Assembly: GCA_963749115.1 (NCBI GenBank) | Contig: CAVVLP010000016.1 | Span: 57,626-121,625, forward strand | Direction of reading: 5' to 3' | From: SZUA-36 sp963749115 | GTDB lineage: Bacteria; Pseudomonadota; Gammaproteobacteria; Xanthomonadales; SZUA-36 | Length of the DNA stretch: 64,000 bases | Shown here: one piece after another, positions 17,609 to 27,665 of the stretch | Position numbering within the stretch: position 1 is the stretch's first letter | Layout: each line of letters begins with the position of its first letter | Notes under the pieces: model-generated | The model's input: only the letters and a program-made list of their open reading frames with translations | Told to the model about the DNA's origin: nothing | Database searches by the model: none | Program-made: the position numbers and the translations under genes

Positions 17609-19076
17609 CTATTTACCGGTCAGACGGTAGAACAGATCAACATAGATATGTCCCTGTTGTTCCCAGGAGTAGTCCATGGCCATGCCATTACGCATCAGTT
17701 TACGCCAGGTGGTTTTTTCCGGATACAAATCAAGTGCATAATTAATCGCCCAGCCCAATGCCGAGGCATTGTAATCGTTGAAAACGATACCCGTTCCTTT
17801 ACGTGTGGATGGATCGAACTGTTGCACAGAATCGGCCAGACCACCCGTACGCCGGACAATCGGTACGGTTCCATAGCGCAGGCTGTACATCTGGTTCAAG
17901 CCACAGGGTTCAAAAAGCGACGGCATCAGGAACATATCGCTGCCGGCTTCAATCATGTGAGCCAGTTTGTTGTTGAATCCACGGTAGAAGCAAACCCGAT
18001 CACGATAACGGTTTTGCAGCCAGCTAAAAAACTGTTCGTAATGCGACTCGCCACTACCGAGTATGGCAAGTGCAAAGCGCCGTTGCATCATCATTTCCGG
18101 TATCACCTGCTCGACCAGGTCGAGACCTTTCTGTCCTGTCAGACGTGTGACCATTCCGATCAACGGCATATCATCACTGCAATCCAGTTCAAGTTGCTTC
18201 ATCAGCGCCAGCTTGTTTTTCTTCTTGCCGGCAATGCGGCGACTGTCAAAAGCGTGCGGAATCAACGGGTCAGCGGCGGGGTTCCACTCTTTGAAGTCCA
18301 CTCCATTAAGAATACCGACCAGGGAGTGACGGCGTTGTTGCAGGATGTCCTGTAAGCCCATGCCGTATTCCGGACCCAGTATCTCCTCTGCGTAGTGTCG
18401 GGCTCACTGTCGTAAGCAAATCCGCATAAAGCACACCGGTTCTTAAAAAGTTGATCATGCCGTTGGCGAGGTCGTCCTGGTGCAGTTTTTCGGTTTCGTG
18501 CTGTAGACCCAGGTCCTGCAGAATGTCAGCGCTAAAAACACCCTGGTAGCCAATGTTGTGAATGGTCAGCACCGAGCGTGTGTTTTGGAAAAGGTGATCC
18601 CAGGCATAGCGGGTTTTCAGATACAGTGGCACCAATGATGTATGCCAGTCATGACAATGAAAAATGTCCGGGGCAAATCCCATGTGTTGACACATTTCGA
18701 TCGCAACTCTCGATAGCAGAATGAACCGCAGGTGTTCGTCTGAATCCGACGTATAAATACCGGATCGGTCATAAAGCTGCGGGCACCTCAACAGGTAGAT
18801 CGCCAATTCGGTGCCGGCTAAGGTGGCCGTAACGATGGAGTAATGCAGTTGGTGTGGTCCCAGTTGTATGGGCAGGTTCTGCAGATATTGAACCGGTGTA
18901 ATCTCCATGTCCGAGGTATCAATGGAAGAGTAGAAGGGCATCAACACGCGGACATCATGTCCTTCCCGGTCAAGAAAGCCCGATAGGGCAGCGGCTACAT
19001 CGGCCAGCCCCCCGGTTTTGGCCAATGGCGTCAGTTCCGAGGACGCAAGGCAAATTTTCAATGGTTCCTGTGGCAT
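17609..19076 (-). CDS. glgA: Glycogen/starch synthase GlgA-like (GT5), frame broken by +1 shift
   Basis: ADP-glucose:alpha-glucan glucosyltransferase family. The N-terminal half (19076 to about 18405) begins KICLASSELTPLAKTGGLAD, the K-x-G-G substrate loop, and includes CHDWHTSLVPLYL. The C-terminal half includes MVTRLTGQKGLDLVEQ and the catalytic E-x7-E region PSLFEPCGLNQMYSLRYG. An extra base near 18405 breaks the frame; skipping it restores TVSPTYAEEILGPEYGMG, the standard GT5 sequence. Joined length is about 489 residues. No other glycogen gene (glgB, glgC, glgX) is present. Its setting among ATP-grasp and esterase genes suggests a specialised glycosyl transfer. Confidence 0.85.
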
Positions 19077-19159
19077 GATGGTTTTAAACTTTCCCTCTGG
19101 TCAGGACAACATGGCCCGGTGGGTTATTCTACCCATTTGACGGGCACGAAGCGCTCAAA

Positions 19160-19270
19160 TTGATGATGAATATACTACTACTTTCCCCAGCTTACCCAAC
19201 CGATATGCCGGAATTCACCCGTGGTCTTGCAGAGGCAGCTGCCCGTATGTGCGGTGTGGGTGATTCACCC
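19160..19270 (+). pseudogene. Truncated N-terminal stub of an ATP-grasp gene
   Basis: The reading frame from 19160 encodes MMMNILLLSPAYPTDMPEFT followed by RGLAEAAARMCGVGDSP. This aligns by eye with the first 35 residues of the cluster ligase at 17368 (MNIIFIEPSFPYNQREFVRG ... GIGERP). After about 19270 the similarity stops and the frame runs antisense into the esterase gene to 19357. It lies on the plus strand, opposite to all neighbours, between glgA and the esterase. I read it as the leftover 5' end of a fifth, divergently oriented ATP-grasp gene whose body was deleted. Confidence 0.55.
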
Positions 19271-19298
19271 AGTCGCATCGTCTGGCGCCATCATCCCG

Positions 19299-20036
19299 TT
19301 AAGGTTTCCAGTCAGCAAACTCTGCCAGGTATTTGGGTAGCATCACACGCCATGTAACCCAGTCATGGCGCCATTCTGTACCCCAGGGGTCAACCCGGTT
19401 GGGTACGCCCTTGTCACCCAGTGCATTTCCCATTCGCCATGATTCACCGATGTCTTCATAGTCACCTTCACCACTGGGTAACAGGATCAGTCTTTTGCGT
19501 AACTGCTCCAGCAACGGGCCCTCAAGACCAGGCAGAAAGTGTAGTGGTGATGCGAAGTAGAAATCCTGGCTAAAACGTCCCTCGAGGTATTTGGACAGGT
19601 CGTAGGTGCCACTCATGGCGATCGCGAGTCGAAACACATCCGGGTGCCGGCAGATCGTGGCAACCGCGTTGAATGCACCTATGGATGCACCTGCGGTGAT
19701 GATTTCAATGTCGATTGTTGCGCAATCCTGACGAATAAGCGGAACGATCTCCTTGTACACAAACGTGTCGAACCTGTTTTGCAGTAAAGAACAATATTCT
19801 GCTGAATGTTGATTGGATATCCAGGCTTTTCCGGCAATTGAGTCGGTCGAGTAGACCTTGATACGTCCGCTTTCTATCAGTGGCATCAATACACCGATGA
19901 GATGAAAGCGTTCAATTTCCTCGGCGTCACCACCAGCGGTAGGGAACAGCAACACCGGGGTGCCATAGGTTCCCCAGCGTACCAGTTGAACCTGCTGTTC
20001 GACATGCGGTGAATACCACCGGTAGATGTGTTTCAA
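19299..20036 (-). CDS. Alpha/beta-hydrolase esterase (cluster esterase 2)
   Basis: Predicted serine esterase of about 245 residues related to the esterase-D group. The nucleophile elbow is GASIGAFNA near residue 115; MSGTYDLSKYLEG and the C-terminal EWRHDWVTWR (likely catalytic His) complete the pattern. I chose the TTG at 20036, which forms a TTGA overlap with the stop of the upstream ATP-grasp gene and has GGAGG about 10 bp before it. It gives MKHIYRWYSP, the usual family N-terminus; an ATG at 20063 is the alternative. It has no signal peptide. Its role is unknown, perhaps hydrolysing an ester or amide made by the neighbouring ligases. Confidence 0.8.
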   Translation of the reverse strand: MKHIYRWYSPHVEQQVQLVRWGTYGTPVLLFPTAGGDAEEIERFHLIGVLMPLIESGRIKVYSTDSIAGKAWISNQHSAEYCSLLQNRFDTFVYKEIVPLIRQDCATIDIEIITAGASIGAFNAVATICRHPDVFRLAIAMSGTYDLSKYLEGRFSQDFYFASPLHFLPGLEGPLLEQLRKRLILLPSGEGDYEDIGESWRMGNALGDKGVPNRVDPWGTEWRHDWVTWRVMLPKYLAEFADWKP

Positions 20037-21274
20037 AGACCTGGACCCTCCACCTGGCGCCATTTCTGTACACGGCTCCAGAATAAATCAACGAAACTGT
20101 CGATTTCACGCTCGGGGTAGAGTGCCGTGACCTTTTCCCTGATGGCCTCGTGGACGGTATCGCTGGCAAAAAATTCATGGGCGACTTCGTCAAGCTGAGA
20201 CAAATGCGCGGCACAGAAACTTTCGAATTCGTCCACGCTGAAATGCTCGCGTGCCAGGCCAACGTAAGCGGCCATCTTCTCTTCAAAGGGAATGTCCTGG
20301 TCTGCAATCGTAAAGTATGACTGCCAGTTGAGGTTTGTTTTCATCGAACGATCGGTGGCCGCACAGAAAATTGACCAGCGCAGGTTGGCCTTGATCAACC
20401 ACGGGAAGTGATAGTGCAGTGACGTTACCTGTGAATCGGGGCAGGCGTTCGCAAAGTCGATCGGGTACCAGGTACCTTCCTGACGCAAGCCTTCGCAGGA
20501 ATTGAAATCCCAACCAAAAAAGGCGTTGATAACCATGGTCATGTCACGTAGTTGCTGCGCCTGGTCTTTCGGCAGGAAATCATGATCCATGCGATAGCGG
20601 TCATGTAACGGCGCACCCGGGTCGTAGTTGACCATGCGGAACTGCGGTCCGAGACCAACGCAGCGCACAAAGGCGTCATTCGGTTCAACACCCTTTTGCA
20701 GATTCATCACCCGTGTACCACTGCTTTCGTAGGCATTGAGCAGTTCCTGGCGATTGTGGATGCCGGTCACACCCACCCAGGCACCGCCATCGTAAGGTTT
20801 CATGTACAGCGGGTAACCGATACGGTCACCGATTGCACCCAGGTCAAACAGCTTGGCGTAGCGTCTTAATGTTGGTTGCAGGTCGCCGGATTCCACGTAT
20901 CTTTTTGGGGGAATCATCCATGTTTCCGGTACCGGGAAGCCAAGACGCATCATGGCGGCGTAGGTGGTTTGCTTTTCCATCGACTGCAACGACCAGGGGT
21001 TGTTAAATACGTACAGGTCGTTGACGAGTATTTCGGTTTTAATCCACTCACGTGAGATGTGGTACCAGTGGGTCAGGCGGTCAATGACCACATCGTAATT
21101 ACATGTCTTGCGCAGATCGAAAGGTTCTATTTCGACCCGTGACGATTCGAAGCTGACGATATTTCCATCAATCGGCAGCTTGAGATCGAGCTGCTTGAGC
21201 AGTTCCTCGTAACAAATGGGCCAGCAGATGTCCGCACCGAGTGATAAACCGATTTTCCGAGTAATGTTTGCCAC
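20033..21274 (-). CDS. ATP-grasp family protein (cluster ligase B)
   Basis: Predicted ligase of 413 residues, of a different subgroup from paralogues A and C. Visible elements are VFNNPWSLQSMEKQTTYAAM near residue 95, the nucleotide-binding PLYMKPYDGGAWVGVTGI near residue 155 and the metal/substrate block GWDFNSCEGLRQEGTWYPID near residue 255, followed by FANACPDSQ. The C-terminal ~100 residues are helical and acidic. It is followed by esterase 2 through a TTGA overlap. The reaction is unknown. Confidence 0.8.
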   Translation of the reverse strand: MANITRKIGLSLGADICWPICYEELLKQLDLKLPIDGNIVSFESSRVEIEPFDLRKTCNYDVVIDRLTHWYHISREWIKTEILVNDLYVFNNPWSLQSMEKQTTYAAMMRLGFPVPETWMIPPKRYVESGDLQPTLRRYAKLFDLGAIGDRIGYPLYMKPYDGGAWVGVTGIHNRQELLNAYESSGTRVMNLQKGVEPNDAFVRCVGLGPQFRMVNYDPGAPLHDRYRMDHDFLPKDQAQQLRDMTMVINAFFGWDFNSCEGLRQEGTWYPIDFANACPDSQVTSLHYHFPWLIKANLRWSIFCAATDRSMKTNLNWQSYFTIADQDIPFEEKMAAYVGLAREHFSVDEFESFCAAHLSQLDEVAHEFFASDTVHEAIREKVTALYPEREIDSFVDLFWSRVQKWRQVEGPGL

Positions 21275-21355
21275 TTATTAGTCCTCTGTTTGCTTCCTGA
21301 TCATCATACGTCCTTCATCTGATTTGAACCAGAATTTCATCTGTTGCCGTTTTTG

Positions 21356-22492
21356 CTATTCGTACACCATCCAGAGTGGCCCGGGAAACAACCAGGAAAG
21401 ACCATTGCGCAGACGGTCGCGCCAGTTCTCCCAGTTATGCGCGTCGCGGGCCTCTTCAAAGTTGACCTGCATCCCCTGTGCCTGCAGCAGGGGCAGCAGC
21501 GAACGGTTTTCATAAATCAGCGATTCGTAAATTCCACAACTCATATAGATTTTTTCGGCCAGCGCAAAAGGGTTCTTGCGATACTCATTAACAAAACGCA
21601 CAACCGGGTCGAATATCGGACCTTTCTGGTGCTTGCCAAGATCGCTGAAAGCGAAGGAACCTGATTGTAAAAGTAACTGCCCGAATCGATTCGGGTACTG
21701 ACGTGCGGTATGCAGGCTCGCCACACCGCCAAGGCTGGCACCCATAAGGCCCCTCGCCCTGTTGCTGTCGATAAGGGGAAATTTCGCATTCAATTCCTGC
21801 AGGAGTTCTTCGCCGATAAAATGTGCATGGCGCTGATCTCCGGTGTATTCAACCAGGCGATCAGGTGATTGCGTCATGGCAACGATCATCGCCGGGATTT
21901 CCAGTCGATGAATCAGGTTATCAAGGACTGTCTTAAAATCGGCGTAGTGCAGATAATCAGCACCGTCATGCACCACCAGCAACGGATAGCTGCGACTGCG
22001 TCTGAACCGTGCCGGCAGGTAAACCTGGATGTCTCGCTGACTTTCGAATGCCTTGCTGTACATCTGAAAACCGGTCAGTGTACCGCTGCGGGCTTCAGGG
22101 TCGTGCAGGGTCCAGGCGGGACGTGTATAGCCGTATCCCTGGCAGACCGAATTGGCACCGAAAGGGTCTTGTGCGGTTACCTTATTCAGCTTGTCCAGGA
22201 CGAGATCACGATGACCTTCCCTGACGACCTCAAACTTGTATTCAAAGCGGGATTTATCAGGCAGTTCCATACGCAAAGCCCACAGGTCGGTACCTTCCAG
22301 TGCCTGCATGGATTGCGCCGTGCTCAGACCGGAAATCCAACGGCGTAGATTCACCTCATCGGCCTGACCCTGGAAAATAAAAGTAACATGGCCGGGTTCA
22401 ACCAGCGGAAACCGGTTGTTTTGAATGAACTCCCCGATCATCCCGGCCGACGGCGCACCCTCACGGTAGAGGTTTTCAATTTGTGGGTTCAT
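21356..22492 (-). CDS. Enterochelin-esterase-like alpha/beta hydrolase (cluster esterase 1)
   Basis: Predicted esterase of 378 residues. An N-terminal beta-sandwich-like region (FIFQGQADEVNLRRW, RMELPDKSRFEYKFEV) resembles the carbohydrate-binding or Fes N-domain type and precedes the hydrolase. The hydrolase shows PLLVVHDGADYLHYADF, the nucleophile elbow MGASLGGVASLHTA near residue 248, and DAHNWENWRDRL near the C-terminus with the likely catalytic His. It overlaps the upstream S51 peptidase by 4 bp. It is cytoplasmic by sequence. Proteins of this type cleave esters of small peptides or siderophores; the substrate here is not known. Confidence 0.82.
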   Translation of the reverse strand: MNPQIENLYREGAPSAGMIGEFIQNNRFPLVEPGHVTFIFQGQADEVNLRRWISGLSTAQSMQALEGTDLWALRMELPDKSRFEYKFEVVREGHRDLVLDKLNKVTAQDPFGANSVCQGYGYTRPAWTLHDPEARSGTLTGFQMYSKAFESQRDIQVYLPARFRRSRSYPLLVVHDGADYLHYADFKTVLDNLIHRLEIPAMIVAMTQSPDRLVEYTGDQRHAHFIGEELLQELNAKFPLIDSNRARGLMGASLGGVASLHTARQYPNRFGQLLLQSGSFAFSDLGKHQKGPIFDPVVRFVNEYRKNPFALAEKIYMSCGIYESLIYENRSLLPLLQAQGMQVNFEEARDAHNWENWRDRLRNGLSWLFPGPLWMVYE

Positions 22493-23422
22493 TTCGTGGT
22501 CAGAGCCCTTTTGCGGCCGGTTCTCATCACGACTGAAGACCCGCTTGAAGCAATTACGCGGTCGTTATCCAGGTGAATCATCGAGCCATTATCCAGCGTG
22601 CAGCACACTGCGGGTGAAAATCGACGGCTGAACAAGGCCATCCTTCTGCGATTGCGCCAGTCCAGCCGGGTACTGGCGTGTGGCAATATAACCCGGCGCC
22701 GGACGATACCCAGGCCCGCATCCAGAAGTTCGGCGTCGCGTTTTCCCTGGGGTGCTGCATGGTGAAACAGTACAATGCGTTCAGTCATCGCCATGGCACC
22801 AGCCGACCAGGCAATCACGGGTTTTTGCGCCAGTAATTGATCGAGTCCGAACAGCCGGATACGGTTCAGTAGCACGGCCACATGTCCACCGGCTATCAAA
22901 ACCAGCCCGGCTTTTTCCACCAGGCGCTGAACCTCATCGCGCTGAACCTGCGCCATGCGGAATCTCCAACTCCGCACGTCGCTGGTTGAAGTTCTGGTGG
23001 ATGCCACGGATTCGTCGCAGATGATGCGAATCCAACGCGCGCAACTGGGTAATGGCTGCACGTTGCTCCAGACGCAACAGTTCGGGTTCAGCCCTGGTGC
23101 GCATCAATTTGCGGGCGGCGGCGATCGTCGGTGCCAGGCGAATCCGGTAAAGCCGCTGAAGTTCTGTCAAATTATCCTGCCGTTTGCGTTGCAAATCATG
23201 CAGGACCGGTTCATTGGCAAACACTTGCTCGGCCCGCTGGTAAAGCATCAGGTCTTCAAGCGGTCGTCCTACAATCTCCTGTAACTCGTCAATTTCTCCT
23301 TCGGAGTCACGCCAACCCGCGCTTATCACAACGATTGGTCCGTCCACGTTGATGGTTTCAACCGCCTGTCTGAGATTGGGGACGGGGTTTTGCGGGCCAA
23401 GCAGGATTTGCATTACCATCAC
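22489..23422 (-). CDS. Peptidase S51 / cyanophycinase-like protein, frame broken by +1 shift
   Basis: Class-I-glutamine-amidotransferase-fold serine peptidase. The first part (23422 to about 22957) has GPIVVISAGWRDSEGEIDEL and a long charged helical stretch. The second part has VLIAGGHVAVLLNRIRLFGL and the nucleophile motif VIAWSAGAMAM, followed by PHASTRLD, as in S51 enzymes (cyanophycinase, peptidase E). An extra base near 22957 breaks the frame; skipping it joins ELEI to RMAQVQRDEV. Joined length is about 310 residues. S51 enzymes cleave after aspartyl-type or isopeptide residues, which fits a role in trimming or recycling the product of the ATP-grasp ligases. Confidence 0.75.
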
Positions 23423-24659
23423 TCAGGCGAGTTCAACACGGACCAATCCGACGATCTGCTTGAGTGCTTCTTCAACCACGCTCGAATCGGTATCACGAAT
23501 AATTACATAGCCTTCGCCTTCGTAACTGTCTGAAGCGAACTGACCCGCTGAAGGTAATCGGGTTTCGACAACCAGGTGACCGAAGCGCTTTTGAGCTTCA
23601 TCGAGACCATGAATGGCGCGTACGCGTGTACCACCCCATGCGCTTCTTTGACCGCGGAAGTAGGCTGCACCCACGGCATGTCTGCGTTCTGGCGGGTCGA
23701 ACTCGTCGAAAATCATCAGACGCGGCCAGGCCTGATAGAAATCCAGATCATGTGCCCAGGATAAAAGACTGGTGATTTGTGCACCGGGCGGTCGTGCACC
23801 CACTTCTGATATCGCAATGCGGTCGTCCTCAAGCCGGAACCACTCCATATGGCTCAGGCCCGTCTGTAGACCAAGCGCTTCCACTGCTTTGAAACCAGCA
23901 TCACGGATCGGTGCAAATTCTTCACCGCTGATATCACGGGGCAGAAAAACACACCATTGTATCCACGGGTTTTCCAACACCTGGAGCGGTGCCGGCATGT
24001 AGCGGGAAATCGAATGCCAGACCGGCTTTCCGTTAATCACAATACTGTCAAATGAGTGTTCCGTTCCGGAGACAAACTCTTCCAGCATGATCGGCTCCAG
24101 ACTCGATGGCGCGTAATGGTGCAGCAGAATATCCAGATCCTGAAACGTATCGAGGCGATAAGTTCCTTTACCGCCGGCACCGGCGGGTGGTTTGGCTACC
24201 AGTGGGAAGCCGGCTTTGTCAGCAAATGCCTGGGCCTGTTGGAGGTTTTGAACCAGCACGTGGCGGGCGCATGGCACACCGGCCTTACGTAAAACATCCT
24301 TCATTCGGGCCTTGTCCCGAAAATTCCTTGCGGCTTCGACTTTCAGCCCGTCAATACCCAGAATTTCGCGAGCCCTGGCCAAGGGCACCTGTAGTTGCTC
24401 CAGCGCGCCAATCAATCTTTTTGCAGGCCCGAGATTTTGTCTCCAATGCACGTGTGGCAACGACGAGTTGTTCCGGATCAAGTGCATTCTGGACACGCCA
24501 GTGTCCGGCGAGCATGGATCGCAGGTCAGGGGGCAGTGTCTCTGCTCCTTCCTGGCTTATGAGGCTTAGATTGACACCCGGGAGGGTGGCTGCGCCTTTG
24601 ACAAAACGCAGTGTTGTTTCCATACAGAATGGAGCGACAAAAATGACATGCATATTCAT
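23423..24659 (-). CDS. ATP-grasp ligase (cluster paralogue A), frame broken by +1 shift
   Basis: Predicted carboxylate-amine ligase of about 411 residues and first gene of the cluster in transcription order. It starts MNMHVIFVAPFCMETTLRFV, has the ATP loop PLVAKPPAGAGGKGTYRLD, the strand IMLEEFVSGTEHSFDS and the metal site IAISEVGARPPGAQ, closely parallel to the gene at 16148-17368. The frame is lost near 24440 in the run ACAAAATCTC; skipping one base joins RALE to QNLGPAKRLIGALEQLQ. The stop abuts the S51 peptidase start. The substrate is unknown. Confidence 0.8.
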
Positions 24660-24792
24660 AGGGTGCTTAGCAGACCACTAGTTACGGTTAATCGCAATCA
24701 TTATTTTCGTAAGCCCCCAATAGCATGGGTATACATAAAACTTCGGTACCATTTCAGATAAAAGCTTTCTGTTGACACCATTGAGTCGAGTA

Positions 24793-24815
24793 CGGTAACG
24801 GACCGCCCGTTACCG
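24793..24815. other. Perfect 9-bp stem-loop between EF-G-like gene and ATP-grasp cluster
   Basis: CGGTAACGG (24793-24801), a 5-base loop, and CCGTTACCG (24807-24815) form a perfect hairpin about 35 bp beyond the stop of the EF-G-like gene. On the minus strand it is not followed by a T-run, so it would be a weak or factor-assisted terminator at best. It may protect the 3' end of that transcript. Confidence 0.4.
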
Positions 24816-24850
24816 CAAAAAGGAACTGTCAGCGGAAGAAATCAATCTCC

Positions 24851-26894
24851 CTATTCTTCATCCTTCGCTTTATAGGCCTTAATCAGTTCTTGCTGAACAC
24901 TTGATGGCACCGGGTCGTAATGGCTGAATTCCATTGTATAACTGCCCTGACCCTGGGTGAGGCTCTTCAGCTCGGTGTGGTAGTCGGACAAAGAACTCAG
25001 TGGAATATCGGCCTGTATCGTGACCTGGCCACCGCGCAGGCTTTCGGTACCGCTGATTCGCGCTCTTCGGCCGGCAAGATTTCCGGTTATGTCGCCCATG
25101 AAGGCATCCGGGACGGTCACATCAACACTGACAATAGGCTCGAGAATTTGTGGCCCGGCATTCTTAATCGCATCCAGAAACGCATGGCGACCGGCGGTCA
25201 CAAATGCGATCTCTTTTGAATCTACGGGATGGTACTTACCATCGTAAACAGTGACTTCAATATCCTGCATTGCATAACCGGAAATGGCGCCTTCACCCAA
25301 AACCTGGGTGATGCCCTTTTCGACTGCAGGAATCAGGTTGTACGGTATTGAGCCGCCAACAACTTTGTCGATGAATTCAAAACCCTCACCACGTTGTTTG
25401 GGTCGTATACGCAGGAACACTTCACCGAATTGACCCGCACCACCGGTCTGCTTTTTATGCCGATGATGACCTTCAGCAGCGCGTGTGATGGTCTCCCGGT
25501 AAGCGATCCGTGGTGGGCGCGTGGTAACTTCGACATTGTAGCGTTCCTGCATACGCTCAAGGGTGATACGCATATACAACTCACCCAGACCGCGCATAAC
25601 GGTCTCGTTAAGTTCCTGGTTATGCTCAACTAAAAAACAGGGATCTTCCTCCTGCAATCGATGCAGCGCGGTTGAGAGTTTTTGTTCCTGACCACGGGCT
25701 CTTGGTGTTGACGGCCAGACCATACATTGGTTCCGGAAAGTCCAGTGGCTTGAGGTGATAACGATCAGCATCATGGGAATCATGCAGAACCGCGTCATAG
25801 TAAATTTCGTCGACCTTGGCTACGGCGCATATATCACCCGGTATGCCGGTGTCAATTTCGGAATGTTTGCCACCTTGTATTTGAAACAGATGACCCACTT
25901 TAAATGGCTTACGGGCATCGCCAATGAGTAGCTGTGAATCAGGGCGTACCGTGCCCTGGTAAATACGGAAGACGCATAATTTCCCAACGAAGGGATCATT
26001 GGTGATTTTAAATACATGCGCGACCACGTGGTCATTTGCATTACCCGTAGTGCTTACCGCGACCGCGTCCGCACCTTCGCCTTTTACAAAGGGTGGAGGA
26101 TTGCCTTCCCTCGGGCTTGGTGCCAGTTGACTGAAGAAGTCCAACAGTTCCTTGATACCCGCTCCGGTATGTGCGGACACAAAACAAATTGGAACAAGAT
26201 GACCTTCTCGCAGGGCCTGCTCAAAGGCGGAATGCAGTTCATCACGTGTTAATTCTTCACCTTCAAGGAACTTTTCCATCAGTTCTTCATTGACTTCAAC
26301 GACCTGGTCAATAATCGCGTCATGGGCTTCCGATAAGGAAAAGATATCTGTTTCGCCCTCGGTATGGAAAAAACAATCACGGACCGTGGTCAGGTTTTCC
26401 GCAGGCAGGTTTACCGGCAGACAGCCTGGTCCAAACTCTTCACGCAGATCATTTACCAACTGGGTCAGGTCTGAACCTTCCACATCAATACGGTTGATAA
26501 TGATCATCCGGCACAGGCGTCGCTGTTTGGCCCTGCGCATCAGGCGGCGCGTGGATTGTTCAATACCTGCATGAGCATTGACTACGATTGCGGTGGTTTC
26601 GACTGCAGTCATCGCAGCCAGCGTTGGTCCACGGAAATCGGGGATACCCGCAGTATCAATCAGATTCAAGTGCATACCCTGATAATCAAGACTGGCAATA
26701 GCTGAGTCGAGTGAATGCTGGTAGCTTTGCTCAATCGGGTCATGATCCATGGTGGTCGAACCACGTTCAACCGTGCCGGCTTCGCCTTTTGCGCCTGATT
26801 TGACCAACAAGGCCTCGGCAAGTGTTGTTTTTCCTGATCCTGAATGACCTACAAGAGCAATATTACGGATATCCTTTGTGCGGTAGCTGGGCAT
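24851..26894 (-). CDS. Elongation factor G-like translational GTPase, frame broken by +1 shift
   Basis: Translation-factor GTPase of the EF-G-like group, a paralogue distinct from canonical fusA. G1 is GHSGSGKTTLAEALL, G3 is DTAGIPDF, and G4 is NRID rather than the usual NKxD. Domains II-V follow (VAHVFKITNDPFVGKLCVFR, later TGGAGQFGEVFLRI and GDITGNLAGRRARISG). I chose the ATG at 26894 (MPSYRTKDIRNIALVGHSGS) because the upstream extension is not family-like. An extra base near 25705 breaks the frame; skipping it joins AVNTK to ARGQEQKLSTAL. Joined length is about 680 residues. Its cellular role is not established. Confidence 0.85.
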
Positions 26895-27665
26895 GCGGCA
26901 GTCCTTTTCTGGGTGTCTGAAAACGAATGGGACGGTAATCGTATTACGTTTGATCAGGCGCATCAAATGACATATGTCATCGGCTCCGTTTATGTTCAGG
27001 ATGAACGGTACATCGCGATCAGGGCACATGGATGTAGCGGCGCGATTGTAAGATTTTGCACGGCGTGTCGTCAAAACTAAAGTGCACAGCACCCATTGCT
27101 ATCCCACTTAATCTAGCTCCTCAAGCCGGAACGTAGTCCAGTCATTGGCGTGTGAGAAAAAATGCCCCTGAGACATGGAAACCGATCTGTCGGCCGCCAA
27201 GCGGATGGTGTCTTGACTCAGGACACATCGTGAACCCATCCATGGGGACTCGGTCGCGACTTCCTGTCGCTCACGGTCCTGGATTCAACGACACCACTCC
27301 GCCTTCGGCTACGATATGCTATCATTGGCGATGTCATCGGCATGTCCAGAGCCGGGTGGTTAGTGACTGCCAGACCGTGAGCGACAGGGAGGTCGCGACC
27401 GAGCCCACAGGGACGTGCTTGTGGCGAGTCCTGGCAATCACTGACCACCCTGGTCTCACCGACGACACCGTGGGGCAGGCAGTGCACAGCCCCCATTAAA
27501 AGTAAAGATACGCCGGAAAAGAACCCACAACATGCAATCATGACTTCCCAATGACAAAAAATGCCAATCAACTGACAATCACCCACATACCAACATTTGC
27601 CCCTGTACACCATTTGCACCTTCGGGTAACGTTCCATAACCCGATAATATGCAAGGCTTCCCGGC
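26895..27665. other. Gene-free spacer with nested repeats (27081-27497)
   Basis: No convincing gene lies here. AGTGCACAGC(A/C)CCCATT occurs at 27081-27097 and 27481-27497, a 17-bp direct repeat with one mismatch spaced exactly 400 bp. Between them are two overlapping inverted-repeat pairs: 27249-27278 with 27373-27403 (about 30 bp, near-perfect) and 27354-27373 with 27431-27450 (18 of 20). The whole block looks like a mobile or rearranged repeat. The 139-codon minus-strand frame through it is made of the repeat and is probably not a gene. 26895-27080 holds the leader of the EF-G-like gene, with no clear promoter seen. Confidence 0.6.

Noticed and set aside
17379..17630. 63- and 67-codon frames on both strands between glgA and an ATP-grasp gene
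   Set aside because: They lie within the MITE-like element and include its inverted repeats.
27081..27497. CRISPR array as explanation for the repeats
   Set aside because: Units are inverted and unequal in length, without regular spacers or cas genes; no array was found anywhere in the window.
27218..27637. 139-codon minus-strand reading frame
   Set aside because: It is built from the inverted-repeat block and has no recognised domain or ribosome site.
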